From NCBI GenBank assembly GCA_033762075.1, contig JANRLY010000036.1:1-64000 (forward strand): a stretch of 64,000 bases of DNA, given 5' to 3'. This stretch comes from VFKI01 sp033762075 (lineage in GTDB: Bacteria > Pseudomonadota > Gammaproteobacteria > DSM-16500). Position numbers and translations under genes: made by a program. This document shows positions 1 to 9,282 of the stretch, one piece after another (the stretch's first letter is position 1; each line of letters opens with the position of its first letter). The notes below the pieces were generated by a model. It did not search any database. It saw only the letters and a program-made list of their open reading frames with translations, and was not told where the DNA came from.

Positions 1-1196
1 TTTAAAGCTTTTTGAATCGCAGGAAATTGAGCAGGATCACTGAGCTCTGAGACTTTGACATTAATCAATGTTTGCGGATAACGTACGAAATCCTTTTTCA
101 AATCATGCAGCGAAAGATTCGCATAATGCATAATGGATAAAATTTGTAAGGCTGTAATAATGCCATCACCAGTGGTTAACGCATCAGAACACAACATATG
201 GCCAGAAGGTTCACCCCCTAAATGCCAACGCCGTTTGCGTAATTCAGCTGAAATATGACGATCACCCACTGGCACACGAACAAATTCAACGCCTAGTTTT
301 TTAATGGCTTGCTCAAGACCTAAATTCGCCATGACGGTACCTACAATACCGCCTTTTAACATACCCGCTGCATGAAGATGTTTCGCCATAATATAAAGCA
401 TCACATCTCCATCTATCGTGTCGCCTACGTGATCCACCATCATCACGCGATCAGCGTCACCGTCGAGCGCAAGCCCAAGGTCTGCTTTTTCTCGCAAAAC
501 CAATTCGCGCAATGCACCAACGTGCGTCGCACCGCATTCTTGGTTGATATTGAGTCCATTGGGTTCACTGGAAACTTCAATCACTTCTGCGCCCAGCTCT
601 GTGAAAACATTGGGCGCAATGTGATAAGCTGCACCATTCGCGCAGTCCACAACAATTTTAAGGCCTTTCAAACTGACATCAGATGAAACAGTGCTTTTAC
701 AAAATTCAATATAACGACCAGGCGCATCCACAATACGAATCGCTTTACCTAAACGCGCTGAATCAACAGTTGTCATTGGTTGCTTCATTTGTGCTTCAAT
801 GGCAACTTCCATTTCATCTGGTAATTTGTAACCCTGCGATGAAAAAAATTTAATTCCATTGTCGTAATAAGGATTATGTGATGCACTGATCACGATCCCT
901 GCACGTGCTCGCAAGGTACGTGTTAAATAAGCAACTGCGGGTGTTGGCATAGGCCCGAGCAAATGAATATCGACACCTGCTGCAGCAAGCCCTGCTTCGA
1001 GCGCTGACTCGAACATATAACCTGAAATACGCGTGTCTTTACCAATGAGAACTTTGCCAGACAAACCTTGCTGAGTTAACACACACCCCACTGCCCAGCC
1101 TAACTTGAGAACGAAATCGGGTGTGACAGGCCAAACCCCGACACGGCCACGAATCCCATCTGTGCCAAAATAATGACGTTTTAACTGATCAACCAT
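1..1196 (-). CDS. glmM: Phosphoglucosamine mutase GlmM (3' end outside window)
   Basis: Converts glucosamine-6-phosphate to glucosamine-1-phosphate, the step before UDP-GlcNAc for peptidoglycan and LPS. Translating the minus strand from ATG 1196-1194 gives MVDQLKRHYFGTDGIRGRVG, the typical N-terminus. The phosphoserine loop (VISASHNP) lies near residue 100 and the metal-binding loop DGDADR follows further on. The frame stays open to base 1, so roughly the last tenth of the protein is missing. The start overlaps the end of ftsH by 8 bp, implying translational coupling. In many gammaproteobacteria folP lies between these two genes; here it does not. Identity is firm. Confidence 0.96.
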   Translation of the reverse strand, partial: MVDQLKRHYFGTDGIRGRVGVWPVTPDFVLKLGWAVGCVLTQQGLSGKVLIGKDTRISGYMFESALEAGLAAAGVDIHLLGPMPTPAVAYLTRTLRARAGIVISASHNPYYDNGIKFFSSQGYKLPDEMEVAIEAQMKQPMTTVDSARLGKAIRIVDAPGRYIEFCKSTVSSDVSLKGLKIVVDCANGAAYHIAPNVFTELGAEVIEVSSEPNGLNINQECGATHVGALRELVLREKADLGLALDGDADRVMMVDHVGDTIDGDVMLYIMAKHLHAAGMLKGGIVGTVMANLGLEQAIKKLGVEFVRVPVGDRHISAELRKRRWHLGGEPSGHMLCSDALTTGDGIITALQILSIMHYANLSLHDLKKDFVRYPQTLINVKVSELSDPAQFPAIQKAL

Positions 1197-3117
1197 CCGT
1201 GCGACTCGTTGTATTTTGTTCTTGGGTATTTAATAAAGCATCACCAGGAATTCCTTGCTGTGACCCTGAGGATTGAGGAGCAGACGGTGACGACGTGTAA
1301 TCCTTGGGCTCTCTTGGTGTCTTACCAGACATGATATCGTTGATTTGCAGTTGATCAATCGTTTCATATTTGATGAGCGCATCAGCCATAGCATGTAATT
1401 CTTTGAGATGCTCTTTGAGAATTTGTTCAGCACGTTGATAATTACGGTCAATGATGTCATGGACTTCTTGATCGATAATCCCTGCTGTCGATTCAGAAAT
1501 TTCTTTGTGACGCGCAACAGAATGGCCGAGAAAAACTTCGCGTTCATCATCGCCGAATGTGAGCGGACCTAATTTTTCAGAAAGCCCCCAACGCGTCACC
1601 ATATTTCTCGCGAGCTCAGTCGCTTTTTGAATGTCGTTAGAAGCACCCGTTGTCACTTTGTCTGATCCAAAAATAAGTTCTTCTGCAATACGACCACCAA
1701 ATAAACTGGAAATTTTACTCTCTAAATGTTCGCGTGTGTAATTGTAGCGATCCGCTTCAGGTAAAAACATTGTGACACCTAATGCACGACCACGCGGAAT
1801 AATTGTGACTTTGTGTACTGGATCATGCTCTGGCACACATAGACCTACAATCGCATGCCCTGCTTCATGGTAGGCGGTTAATTTCTTTTCGGAGTCACTC
1901 ATTACCATTGAGCGACGTTCAGCACCCATGATGACTTTGTCTTTTGCTTTTTCGAACTCGAGCATGTCTACGGTTTTTTTATTTGCACGCGCCGCAAATA
2001 ACGCTGCCTCATTCACGATATTAGCTAGATCAGCCCCAGAAAACCCAGGTGTACCGCGAGCAATTACGGCGGGCTCAACATCATTACCAATTGGTAATCG
2101 ACGCATATGAATACGTAAAATTTGTTCTCTACCACGCACATCAGGCAGGCTCACTACCACTTGTCGATCAAAACGACCTGGGCGCAACAATGCATTATCT
2201 AAAACGTCAGGACGGTTTGTTGCAGCAATCACGATGACACCTTCGTTGCCTTGGAAACCATCCATTTCGACTAGCAATTGATTAAGTGTTTGTTCACGCT
2301 CATCATGACCGCCGCCTAACCCCGCGCCACGATGACGACCGACAGCATCTATTTCGTCGATAAAAATAATACAAGGCGCTTGTTTTTTCGCTTGCTCAAA
2401 CATATCACGCACGCGTGACGCGCCCACACCGACAAACATTTCGACGAAATCAGAACCTGAAATTGTAAAGAAAGGAACACCCGCTTCACCGGCAACAGCT
2501 TTTGCGAGTAATGTTTTCCCTGTGCCAGGCGGACCAACAAGCAATACGCCTTGCGGAATTTTGCCGCCTAATTTTTGAAATTTACCGGGATCCCGTAAAA
2601 ATTCGACTAATTCTTTGACTTCTTCTTTGGCTTCATCAACACCAGCAACATCGGCAAACGTGACTTTGATTTGATCTTCACCGAGTAAACGTGCGCGACT
2701 GCGACCAAATGAAAATGCACCGCCGCGACCTGCGCCTGCTTGTTGGCGCAATAAATAAATCCAGACAGCGAAAATAATGATCCAAGGGAGAAAGTTCAGT
2801 AAGTGATACAGTAAACCAGGTTGTTCTGGTGGCTTACCTTTGACAGTAACACCACGATCAACCAATCGCTGCAATAATCCAGCATCTCCGGCAACAGGTA
2901 GATAAGTGGTGAACGTATGATTATTTTGTAATACGCCCGTGACATCTTGATCGGTGATGGTCACTGAATTGACGTTACCTTGTTTGACTTCATTCACAAA
3001 GGCAGAATAAGTAATGTCTTGGCCCACTTCACGGCGCGGCCCAAAGATATTAAAAATAGAAATCAAAATGATAAAGAAGACCAACCACAAAAATATTGTC
3101 TTGATGGTGTCATTCAC
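1189..3117 (-). CDS. ftsH: ATP-dependent zinc metalloprotease FtsH
   Basis: Membrane-anchored AAA+ protease that degrades unassembled membrane proteins and short-lived regulators such as sigma32 and LpxC. The 642 residues show a first membrane segment at about 5-26, a periplasmic part, a second segment at about 105-122, Walker A GPPGTGKT at 195-202, Walker B IIFIDEID near 250-257, and the zinc site HEAGH at 417-421. The C-terminus is a Gln/Ser/Thr-rich tail. Length matches the family. It lies 63 bp downstream of rlmE and overlaps glmM, giving an rlmE-ftsH-glmM run like that of E. coli but without folP. Confidence 0.98.
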   Translation of the reverse strand: MNDTIKTIFLWLVFFIILISIFNIFGPRREVGQDITYSAFVNEVKQGNVNSVTITDQDVTGVLQNNHTFTTYLPVAGDAGLLQRLVDRGVTVKGKPPEQPGLLYHLLNFLPWIIIFAVWIYLLRQQAGAGRGGAFSFGRSRARLLGEDQIKVTFADVAGVDEAKEEVKELVEFLRDPGKFQKLGGKIPQGVLLVGPPGTGKTLLAKAVAGEAGVPFFTISGSDFVEMFVGVGASRVRDMFEQAKKQAPCIIFIDEIDAVGRHRGAGLGGGHDEREQTLNQLLVEMDGFQGNEGVIVIAATNRPDVLDNALLRPGRFDRQVVVSLPDVRGREQILRIHMRRLPIGNDVEPAVIARGTPGFSGADLANIVNEAALFAARANKKTVDMLEFEKAKDKVIMGAERRSMVMSDSEKKLTAYHEAGHAIVGLCVPEHDPVHKVTIIPRGRALGVTMFLPEADRYNYTREHLESKISSLFGGRIAEELIFGSDKVTTGASNDIQKATELARNMVTRWGLSEKLGPLTFGDDEREVFLGHSVARHKEISESTAGIIDQEVHDIIDRNYQRAEQILKEHLKELHAMADALIKYETIDQLQINDIMSGKTPREPKDYTSSPSAPQSSGSQQGIPGDALLNTQEQNTTSRTDG

Positions 3118-3180
3118 TATACAGTCCTCTTGTTAAAATCACGGCAAACACATCTGACCATCATACCTGATCATCCCTTC

Positions 3181-3804
3181 TCACTTCAATTTTCGTGCTA
3201 ATAAATACATTTCACGTGAACGATCGCGCGAAGCTTTCGGCTTACGAATCACGACCTTATGAAAAGTGGCACGTAATTCTTTTAAAAAATCATCAAAACC
3301 CTCGCCTTGAAAGGTTTTAATTAATACACCCCCTTCAGGATGCAAGACTTGTTTTGCGAAATCGAGTGTTAATTCCGCCAATTCCATTGCCCGCGGCTGA
3401 TCAATCACATCCAATCCACTCATATCAGGCGCCATGTCAGAAAGAACCCAATTGGCTTTTATTGTACCTAATCGATGTAACAGATCATTTAAAACACTTT
3501 CTTCTGTGAAATCACCTTGAATGATTTCAACACCCGCAATGGGTTCAATCGGTAAAAGATCTAACGCGATCACACGACCTTTTACACCAACTAAACGCTT
3601 TAATACTTGAGACCATCCACCTGGTGCCGCGCCTAAATCAATGACAGTTGAGCCTGGTTGAAAAAGACGATCGCGCTCGTGAAGCTCAAGTAACTTATAC
3701 ACAGCGCGCGAACGATATCCATCACGCTGCGCTTGTTTCACATAGGGATCAGAAAAATGTTCTCTGAGCCAACGACGACTGCTTTTACTTTTTCCAATCG
3801 GCAT
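3181..3804 (-). CDS. rlmE: 23S rRNA (uridine-2'-O-)-methyltransferase RlmE
   Basis: Methylates the 2'-O of U2552 in the 23S rRNA A-loop using SAM; also called FtsJ/RrmJ. The SAM-binding motif VIDLGAAPGGWSQ is clear, followed by SDMAPDMSG, which holds the catalytic Asp, and a C-terminal KPKASRDRSREMY segment typical of the family. I prefer the ATG at 3804 (MPIGKSKSSRRWL, 207 residues). An in-frame ATG at 3819 exists but falls inside the terminal arm of the neighbouring palindromic element. The usual neighbour yhbY is absent; its place is taken by that element. Confidence 0.96.
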   Translation of the reverse strand: MPIGKSKSSRRWLREHFSDPYVKQAQRDGYRSRAVYKLLELHERDRLFQPGSTVIDLGAAPGGWSQVLKRLVGVKGRVIALDLLPIEPIAGVEIIQGDFTEESVLNDLLHRLGTIKANWVLSDMAPDMSGLDVIDQPRAMELAELTLDFAKQVLHPEGGVLIKTFQGEGFDDFLKELRATFHKVVIRKPKASRDRSREMYLLARKLK

Positions 3805-3806
3805 AT

Positions 3807-3983
3807 ACTTCTCGCACATGGGTTTTTAAGTTTTTAGCATCTCATCTTGCATCGACCTTTAAACGTTCTTCAATCGAAAAATCTCGATGTAGCAACAACT
3901 ACACCTGCGGTTTTTCTCAATCATAACGTTTAAATCTCTCGCAATCTGAGCGCTAAAAACTTCAAAACCCATGTGCGAGAAGT
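3807..3983. repeat. 177-bp palindromic element with 32-bp terminal inverted repeats
   Basis: The first 32 bases (3807-3838) match the reverse complement of the last 32 (3952-3983) at 31 positions. Inner blocks are also partly complementary, around TTTAAACGTT and the following A-rich stretch, so the whole element could fold into one long imperfect hairpin. It fills the entire gap between rlmE and greA and its right end touches the greA stop codon. It has no coding capacity. It looks like a MITE or a large REP-type element. Confidence 0.8.
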
Positions 3984-4462
3984 TAAATATATTCGACTTG
4001 CACAATTTCATAATTCACAGCGCCTTGCGGTGTGCGTACCTCAACGGTTTCACCTTCGTATTTACCAATTAATGCACGTGCAATCGGCGAACTCACAGAA
4101 ATTCTATTTTCGTTAATATCTGCTTCATCATCACCGACAATGCGATAGGTCACCTTTGATTGATCTGTCTCGCTCAATAAAGTAATGGTTGTTCCAAAAA
4201 CAACTTTACCATCTTGCTCCACGCGCGCCACATCGATCACTTGCGCATTCGATAATTTACCTTCGATTTCAATGATGCGTCCCTCAATGAAGGCTTGTTG
4301 TTCCCGCGCAGCATGATATTCTGCATTTTCTTTTAAATCTCCGTGTGCTCTCGCCTCAGCAATTGCATCAATAATGCGAGGACGCTCAACAGTTTTAAGC
4401 CGTTGTAATTCTTCACGGAGTAATGTTTCACCGCGTACAGTCATAGGGACTCTTGTATTCAT
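3983..4462 (-). CDS. greA: Transcription elongation factor GreA
   Basis: Stimulates cleavage of backtracked transcripts by RNA polymerase. The start at 4462 gives MNTRVPMTVRGETLLREEL and 159 residues, the normal GreA length; longer upstream readings lack family similarity. The N-terminal coiled coil contains HGDLKENAEYHAAREQQ with the acidic tip residues. The C-terminal FKBP-like domain contains YRIVGDDEAD and the SPIARALIGK motif. It lies 16 bp after dnaJ and probably belongs to the grpE-dnaK-dnaJ transcript. In Legionella carAB separates dnaJ from greA; those genes are not here. Confidence 0.97.
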   Translation of the reverse strand: MNTRVPMTVRGETLLREELQRLKTVERPRIIDAIAEARAHGDLKENAEYHAAREQQAFIEGRIIEIEGKLSNAQVIDVARVEQDGKVVFGTTITLLSETDQSKVTYRIVGDDEADINENRISVSSPIARALIGKYEGETVEVRTPQGAVNYEIVQVEYI

Positions 4463-4478
4463 GGGTTTTCTCTCATTC

Positions 4479-5576
4479 TCATTTCGTATCTTCAAAAAAT
4501 TTTTTGACTTTATCAAACCAAGACGTTGAACGTGGATTGTGTTTATTATCTGTTGATAATGTTTTATCAAACTGTCCAAGTAATTCTTTTTGTTTATGTG
4601 TCAAGTTCACTGGCGTTTCGACTAATACGCGACAAAGTAAATCACCTTTTGAGCCTCCGCGTACAGGTGGTGCGCCCATACCTTTAACCTTAAAAATTTT
4701 ACCGGATTGTGTACCAGCAGGAATTTTAAGTTTAACGCGTCCCGTGAGTGTCGGTACATCAATTTCGCCGCCCAAAGCAACAGTAGCAAAACTGATTGGT
4801 ACTTCGCAATGTAAGTGTGTGCCATCACGCCCAAAAATAGGATGTTCTTTGACAGTAATTTGAACGTATAAATCACCTGGTAAAGCGCCTTGCTCACCCG
4901 CTTCACCTTCACCACCTAAACGAATCCTATCGTTATTATCAATGCCCGGTGGAATTTTCACGGAAAGTTTTTTCGCTTGACGAACACGACCAGCCCCACG
5001 ACATTCTGCGCAAGGATCGACGATGCGTCGACCACGTCCGCGACAGGTTGGACAAGTTTGTTGAACGGTGAAAAAGCCTTGCTGAATGCGAATTTGACCA
5101 TAGCCGCCGCAATCTTCGCAATTGACAGGAGAAGCACCACGTTTGGCACCGCTTCCGCTGCACACTTGGCAAGCAACTTGCGTTGGAACAGTAATTTCGA
5201 TTGTGGCACCAAAAACAGCTTGCTCCAGAGTCACTTCTAAGTGATATCGCAAATCAGCTCCGCGCGCTGGCCCAGGCCGCCCACCACCAAAAATATCACC
5301 AAAAATATCGCCGAAAACATCACTGAAATTCATCCCGCCTGCGCCGCCCATTCCATCAGCAGCATGGCCAAATTGATCATATGCCGCACGTTTGCGTGCA
5401 TCGGATAAAACTTCGTACGCTTCACGCGCTTCTTTGAATTTATCTTCTGAGACTTTATCGTCAGGATTGCGATCAGGATGATGTTTCATTGCAAGACGAC
5501 GAAAAGATTTTCGAATGTCTTCTTCAGAAGCGTTTCGATTTACGCCTAATATTTCGTAGTAATCACGTTTGGACAT
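4479..5576 (-). CDS. dnaJ: Chaperone DnaJ (Hsp40)
   Basis: Co-chaperone that delivers unfolded clients to DnaK and stimulates its ATPase. The 365 residues have a J domain with the HPD motif at 33-35, a Gly/Phe-rich linker (GGAGG, FGDIFGDIFGGG), and four zinc-binding repeats (CQVCSGSG, CEDCGGYG, CPTCRGRG, CAECRGAG) before two C-terminal substrate-binding domains. All cysteines are present. Complete type I DnaJ, downstream of dnaK in the same direction. Confidence 0.98.
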   Translation of the reverse strand: MSKRDYYEILGVNRNASEEDIRKSFRRLAMKHHPDRNPDDKVSEDKFKEAREAYEVLSDARKRAAYDQFGHAADGMGGAGGMNFSDVFGDIFGDIFGGGRPGPARGADLRYHLEVTLEQAVFGATIEITVPTQVACQVCSGSGAKRGASPVNCEDCGGYGQIRIQQGFFTVQQTCPTCRGRGRRIVDPCAECRGAGRVRQAKKLSVKIPPGIDNNDRIRLGGEGEAGEQGALPGDLYVQITVKEHPIFGRDGTHLHCEVPISFATVALGGEIDVPTLTGRVKLKIPAGTQSGKIFKVKGMGAPPVRGGSKGDLLCRVLVETPVNLTHKQKELLGQFDKTLSTDNKHNPRSTSWFDKVKKFFEDTK

Positions 5577-5604
5577 AATAAACCTGAGATCTGCTTGTTG
5601 GGTT

Positions 5605-5626
5605 CCTTCCCCCCTCAGGGGGAAGG
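5605..5626. repeat. C-rich hairpin between dnaK and dnaJ
   Basis: CCTTCCCCC (5605-5613) pairs with GGGGGAAGG (5618-5626) around a CTCA loop and is followed by TTAGGATGAGGGG. It is the local member of the poly-C/poly-G palindrome family found in the nuo operon. As RNA it would form a strong hairpin between the dnaK and dnaJ messages, but there is no T-run, so it is not a classic terminator. Confidence 0.65.
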
Positions 5627-5648
5627 TTAGGATGAGGGGATCAATGCG

Positions 5649-7592
5649 TTATTTATTATCCTCACCCTTCACTTCTTCAAACTCAGCATCGACAACAGTA
5701 TCGCCTTTATCTGACGCAGGCTGTTCTTGGCCTCCATGCGAAGCACCCTCTGCGCCAGGTTGTTGATTCATCGTTTGTAAACGTTCCATCAATTTACCGG
5801 ACACTTCTGTCAAAGTTTGAATTTTTGCTTCGATGGTTTCTTTGTTATCTGATTTCAAAGCTTCTTTTAAGGCTTCAACGGCTTGATCGACCGGTGCGCG
5901 CTCTTCTGCAGAGACTTTATCGCCTGCGTCTTTCAATGTCTTGGTCACAGTATGAATCATATTGTCCGCTTGATTCCTTGCTGTCACAAGCTCATGAAAT
6001 TTACGATCTTCTTCTGCATTCGCTTCTGCATCGCGAATCATATTTTTGACTTCTTCTTCAGATAAACCGCTAGATGCTTTAATCACAATGGATTGTGCTT
6101 TACCTGTCGCTTTATCTTTTGCAGACACATGTAAAATACCATTCGCATCGATGTCGAAAGTGACTTCGATTTGCGGCATACCGCGTGGTGCTGGCGGAAT
6201 ATCAGAGAGATCAAAACGACCCAATGATTTATTCGCTGTGGCCATCTCACGTTCACCTTGTAACACATGCACTGTCACAGCCGTCTGACCGTCACCCGCT
6301 GTTGAGAAAACTTGCGTTGCTTTGGTCGGAATAGTGGTATTTTTTTCGATGAGTTTAGTCATCACACCACCTAATGTTTCGATGCCGAGTGACAAAGGTG
6401 TGACGTCTAACAATAACACGTCTTTCACCGCACCCGATAACACAGCACCTTGCACAGCTGCGCCAACAGCAACTGCTTCATCTGGATTCACGTCACGACG
6501 TGGTTCTTTGCCAAAAAACTTTTTGACGGTTTCTTGCACCAATGGCATACGTGTTTGACCACCGACTAAAATCACATCTTCAATGTCAGATGCACTGACG
6601 CCTGCATCTTTCAATGCAATACGACAAGGTTCAATGGTTTTTTGCACTAAATCTTCGACTAAAGATTCTAATTTAGCACGCGTGATTTTAACGTTAAGAT
6701 GTTTTGGACCTGAAGCATCTGCAGTAATGTAAGGTAGATTCACTTCGGTTTGTTGTGCAGAAGATAATTCAATTTTTGCTTTTTCTGCAGCTTCTTTGAG
6801 GCGTTGCAATGCAAGTGGATCATTGCGCAAATTAATGCCGGAAGATTTTTTGAATTCGTCGATTAAAAAATTAATCAAACGAAAATCAAAATCTTCACCG
6901 CCTAAGAAAGTATCACCATTCGTGGATAACACTTCAAATTGATGTTCGCCATCCACTTCTGCAATTTCAATGATAGAAATATCAAAAGTACCGCCGCCTA
7001 AATCGTAGACTGCAATTTTGCGATCGCCTGGTTTTTTGTCAAGACCAAAAGCTAAAGCTGCAGCAGTCGGTTCGTTGATGATACGCTTCACATCCAACCC
7101 TGCAATACGCCCTGCGTCTTTTGTCGCTTGACGTTGTGAGTCATTGAAATAAGCTGGCACAGTAATCACAGCTTCAGTGACAGGATGACCTAAATAATCT
7201 TCAGCGGTTTTTTTCATTTTCATTAAAACTTGCGCTGAAACTTGTGGTGGGGCTAATTTACGGTTGTTGGAAACTTCAATCCACGCATCGCCATTATCCG
7301 CACGAATAATTTTGTAAGGCACAATTTCTTTATCGCGCTTCACGACTTCTTCATCGAAGCGACGACCGATTAAACGTTTTGCTGCATAAATGGTATTCGC
7401 TGGATTAGTCACCGCTTGGCGTTTAGCCGGTTGACCCACTAAAATTTCGTCGTTATCTAAATACGCAACAATAGAAGGTGTGGTGCGATCGCCTTCTGCA
7501 TTTTCAATGACGCGGACTTTGTCCCCTTCCATCACTGCTACGCATGAATTTGTTGTTCCAAGGTCAATCCCAATAATTTTAGCGCTTGCCAT
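5649..7592 (-). CDS. dnaK: Chaperone DnaK (Hsp70)
   Basis: ATP-dependent chaperone. The ATG at 7592 gives MASAKIIGIDLGTTNSCVAV and 647 residues, with GGAG placed 6 nt upstream; a TTG four codons earlier is less likely. The nucleotide-binding domain carries the phosphate-1 loop GIDLGTTNS, the phosphate-2 motif DLGGGTFDISI and the adenosine motif VGGQTRMP. The linker VLLLDVTPLSLGIET leads into the substrate-binding domain and helical lid. The tail ends FEEVKGEDNK instead of the canonical EEVKDK-type end. Second gene of the heat-shock operon. Confidence 0.98.
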   Translation of the reverse strand: MASAKIIGIDLGTTNSCVAVMEGDKVRVIENAEGDRTTPSIVAYLDNDEILVGQPAKRQAVTNPANTIYAAKRLIGRRFDEEVVKRDKEIVPYKIIRADNGDAWIEVSNNRKLAPPQVSAQVLMKMKKTAEDYLGHPVTEAVITVPAYFNDSQRQATKDAGRIAGLDVKRIINEPTAAALAFGLDKKPGDRKIAVYDLGGGTFDISIIEIAEVDGEHQFEVLSTNGDTFLGGEDFDFRLINFLIDEFKKSSGINLRNDPLALQRLKEAAEKAKIELSSAQQTEVNLPYITADASGPKHLNVKITRAKLESLVEDLVQKTIEPCRIALKDAGVSASDIEDVILVGGQTRMPLVQETVKKFFGKEPRRDVNPDEAVAVGAAVQGAVLSGAVKDVLLLDVTPLSLGIETLGGVMTKLIEKNTTIPTKATQVFSTAGDGQTAVTVHVLQGEREMATANKSLGRFDLSDIPPAPRGMPQIEVTFDIDANGILHVSAKDKATGKAQSIVIKASSGLSEEEVKNMIRDAEANAEEDRKFHELVTARNQADNMIHTVTKTLKDAGDKVSAEERAPVDQAVEALKEALKSDNKETIEAKIQTLTEVSGKLMERLQTMNQQPGAEGASHGGQEQPASDKGDTVVDAEFEEVKGEDNK

Positions 7593-7654
7593 AGTTATCT
7601 CCAATCAAAATCAATTCTGTATAGTTCATTCATATAAGGGCTAATAAGACTTTT

Positions 7655-8227
7655 TCAACTGCCATTTTTAGACACAATAACTAAAGCGGGTCGAATGAGA
7701 CGTTCATGCAAAAGGTATCCTTTTTGCAGTACATTCAATATGGTACCCGGTTTTACGGTATCGTCGACTTGGGTGGAAATGGCTTGGTGATGCTCTGGAT
7801 TAAAGGGTGAGCCTAATGGGTCAATGACTTGGACACCAAATTTCTCGAAAGCACTACGAACCATTTTTAAAGTCATCCCAACGCCATCTAACAGAGAACC
7901 TGAGCCAGATTCTTCGGCAGCGTGTGCTGCTAACGCACGCTCAAGACCATCCACAATAGGCAAGAGTTCAAGGATGAATTTTTCTAAAGCAAATTTTTGC
8001 GCACTAGTGACATCCCGCTCGAGACGACGACGGGTATTTTCCATGTCGGCTTGCATACGTAATAATTGATCAAAAGATTTGGCAGCTTTTTCTTCTGCCT
8101 CACGACATTTTTCTTGCAATACTTCGATGCTGTCACTCGGCTGTTCCTGCTCTGCATCGTGGTTTTCTTCATGCATTTTTTGTTTGAGTGCAGCTGTGCT
8201 GCTGGTTTCCGATTTATTATGTGACAC
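7655..8227 (-). CDS. grpE: Nucleotide exchange factor GrpE
   Basis: Releases ADP from DnaK. It has the long N-terminal helix (EVLQEKCREAEEKAAKSFDQ), the conserved dimer segment MQADMENTRRR, and the beta-rich head with FNPEHHQAIS and the closing VLQKGYLLHERLIRPALV. I chose the GTG at 8227 because a perfect AGGAGG (8236-8241) stands 8 nt before it; the protein is then 190 residues, MSHNKSETSS onward. First gene of the grpE-dnaK-dnaJ-greA operon, divergent from nadK. Confidence 0.95.
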   Translation of the reverse strand: MSHNKSETSSTAALKQKMHEENHDAEQEQPSDSIEVLQEKCREAEEKAAKSFDQLLRMQADMENTRRRLERDVTSAQKFALEKFILELLPIVDGLERALAAHAAEESGSGSLLDGVGMTLKMVRSAFEKFGVQVIDPLGSPFNPEHHQAISTQVDDTVKPGTILNVLQKGYLLHERLIRPALVIVSKNGS

Positions 8228-8270
8228 GCAAAGCACCTCCTAAATAAAATTGCTCTTCTCTGAGTGAGTA

Positions 8271-8298
8271 ATATAAGGGCACAACAATAACATTCAAG
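8271..8298 (-). promoter_or_regulatory. Sigma32-type heat-shock promoter of grpE-dnaK-dnaJ
   Basis: On the minus strand CTTGAAT (8298-8292) is followed after 12 bases by CCCTTATAT (8279-8271), close to the heat-shock consensus CTTGAAA / CCCCATNT. It lies about 44 bp before the grpE start, and the genes behind it are classic sigma32 targets. The match and spacing are read directly; its use is inferred. Confidence 0.7.
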
Positions 8299-8354
8299 AC
8301 ACAAAAATAATAATGGGCAGGGAAAGAATGCTATCAAATAGACCCATGAATTCG

Positions 8355-8360
8355 TATAAT
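8355..8360 (+). promoter_or_regulatory. Probable -10 box for nadK
   Basis: A perfect TATAAT lies 31 bp upstream of the nadK ATG in the divergent region. The -35 position (around 8332) has only a weak match, so this is a candidate sigma70 promoter. Confidence 0.4.
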
Positions 8361-8391
8361 TTGAGTTTCGGGCTTAGTAAAAGCGATTGCC

Positions 8392-9279
8392 ATGACTAAA
8401 CCATTCAAACGCATCGGTATCTTTGGACGTACTGGCACCCCTGGTGTTAATGAAACGCTAAAGGCACTCATTCAATTTTTGCAAACACACAATCATCCTG
8501 TTTGCGTCGAAGCTGAAACCGCTGCAATGCTTGGCCCGCTCAGCTTGCCAATCATTCCCAAAGAACAGCTCAACCAACATTGTGATCTACTCATTGTGGT
8601 TGGCGGTGATGGCAGCTTGTTACACGCTACGCCTATCGTCGTTGATCAACAACTCCCTGTTCTTGGCGTTAATCGCGGGAGCTTGGGTTTCCTGACTGAT
8701 ATTCTACCAACCAAACTCGACAAAATTGCAGACATTTTAAAAGGAAATTATTTTGTCGAAGAACGCTTTCTATTAACCGCTACTGTCACAGAAACAAATA
8801 AACGCCTTGGTCAATACGATGCATTAAACGAAGTCGTGATTGTACCGAATGGTGTGCCGCATATGCTAGAGTTTGAAATTTATATCAACAAACAATTTGT
8901 CTGCAGTCAACATGCCGATGGATTGATTATTGCGACGCCGACGGGCTCAACGGCGTATGCTTTATCGGGTGGCGGCCCCATTTTACATCCCCAGTTAGAT
9001 GCGATTGTTTTAGTCCCTATGTTTCCACACACCCTGAGTCATCGTCCAATTGTTGTTGATGGCAAAAGTGAAGTTGAAGTCATTATCTCTCACCAGAAAA
9101 AAAATACTGCGCGTTTAAGTTGTGACGGCCAAGAAAGTCACATCTTAACTGCTGATATGCATCTCATCATTCAAAAAAAATCGATACCGCTGAAGTTGAT
9201 TCATCCGTTGGATTATCAATATTTTGAAACATTGCGCAGCAAATTATACTGGGGTAAAAAACTCACGGGTATGGAGTAA
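8392..9279 (+). CDS. nadK: NAD kinase
   Basis: Phosphorylates NAD to NADP. The 295 residues contain the GGDGS nucleotide motif at 71-75, the NE/D motif in DALNEVVIVP, and the Gly-rich GLIIATPTGSTAYALSGGGP. Length and order match bacterial NadK (PpnK). recN follows 3 bp later, so the two are co-transcribed; the pair stands divergently from the grpE operon, as in related Legionellales. Confidence 0.97.
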   Translation: MTKPFKRIGIFGRTGTPGVNETLKALIQFLQTHNHPVCVEAETAAMLGPLSLPIIPKEQLNQHCDLLIVVGGDGSLLHATPIVVDQQLPVLGVNRGSLGFLTDILPTKLDKIADILKGNYFVEERFLLTATVTETNKRLGQYDALNEVVIVPNGVPHMLEFEIYINKQFVCSQHADGLIIATPTGSTAYALSGGGPILHPQLDAIVLVPMFPHTLSHRPIVVDGKSEVEVIISHQKKNTARLSCDGQESHILTADMHLIIQKKSIPLKLIHPLDYQYFETLRSKLYWGKKLTGME

Positions 9280-9282
9280 TTT

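Noticed and set aside
372..686. Open frame of 104 codons on the plus strand
   Set aside because: Antisense to glmM, whose minus-strand translation carries all family motifs.
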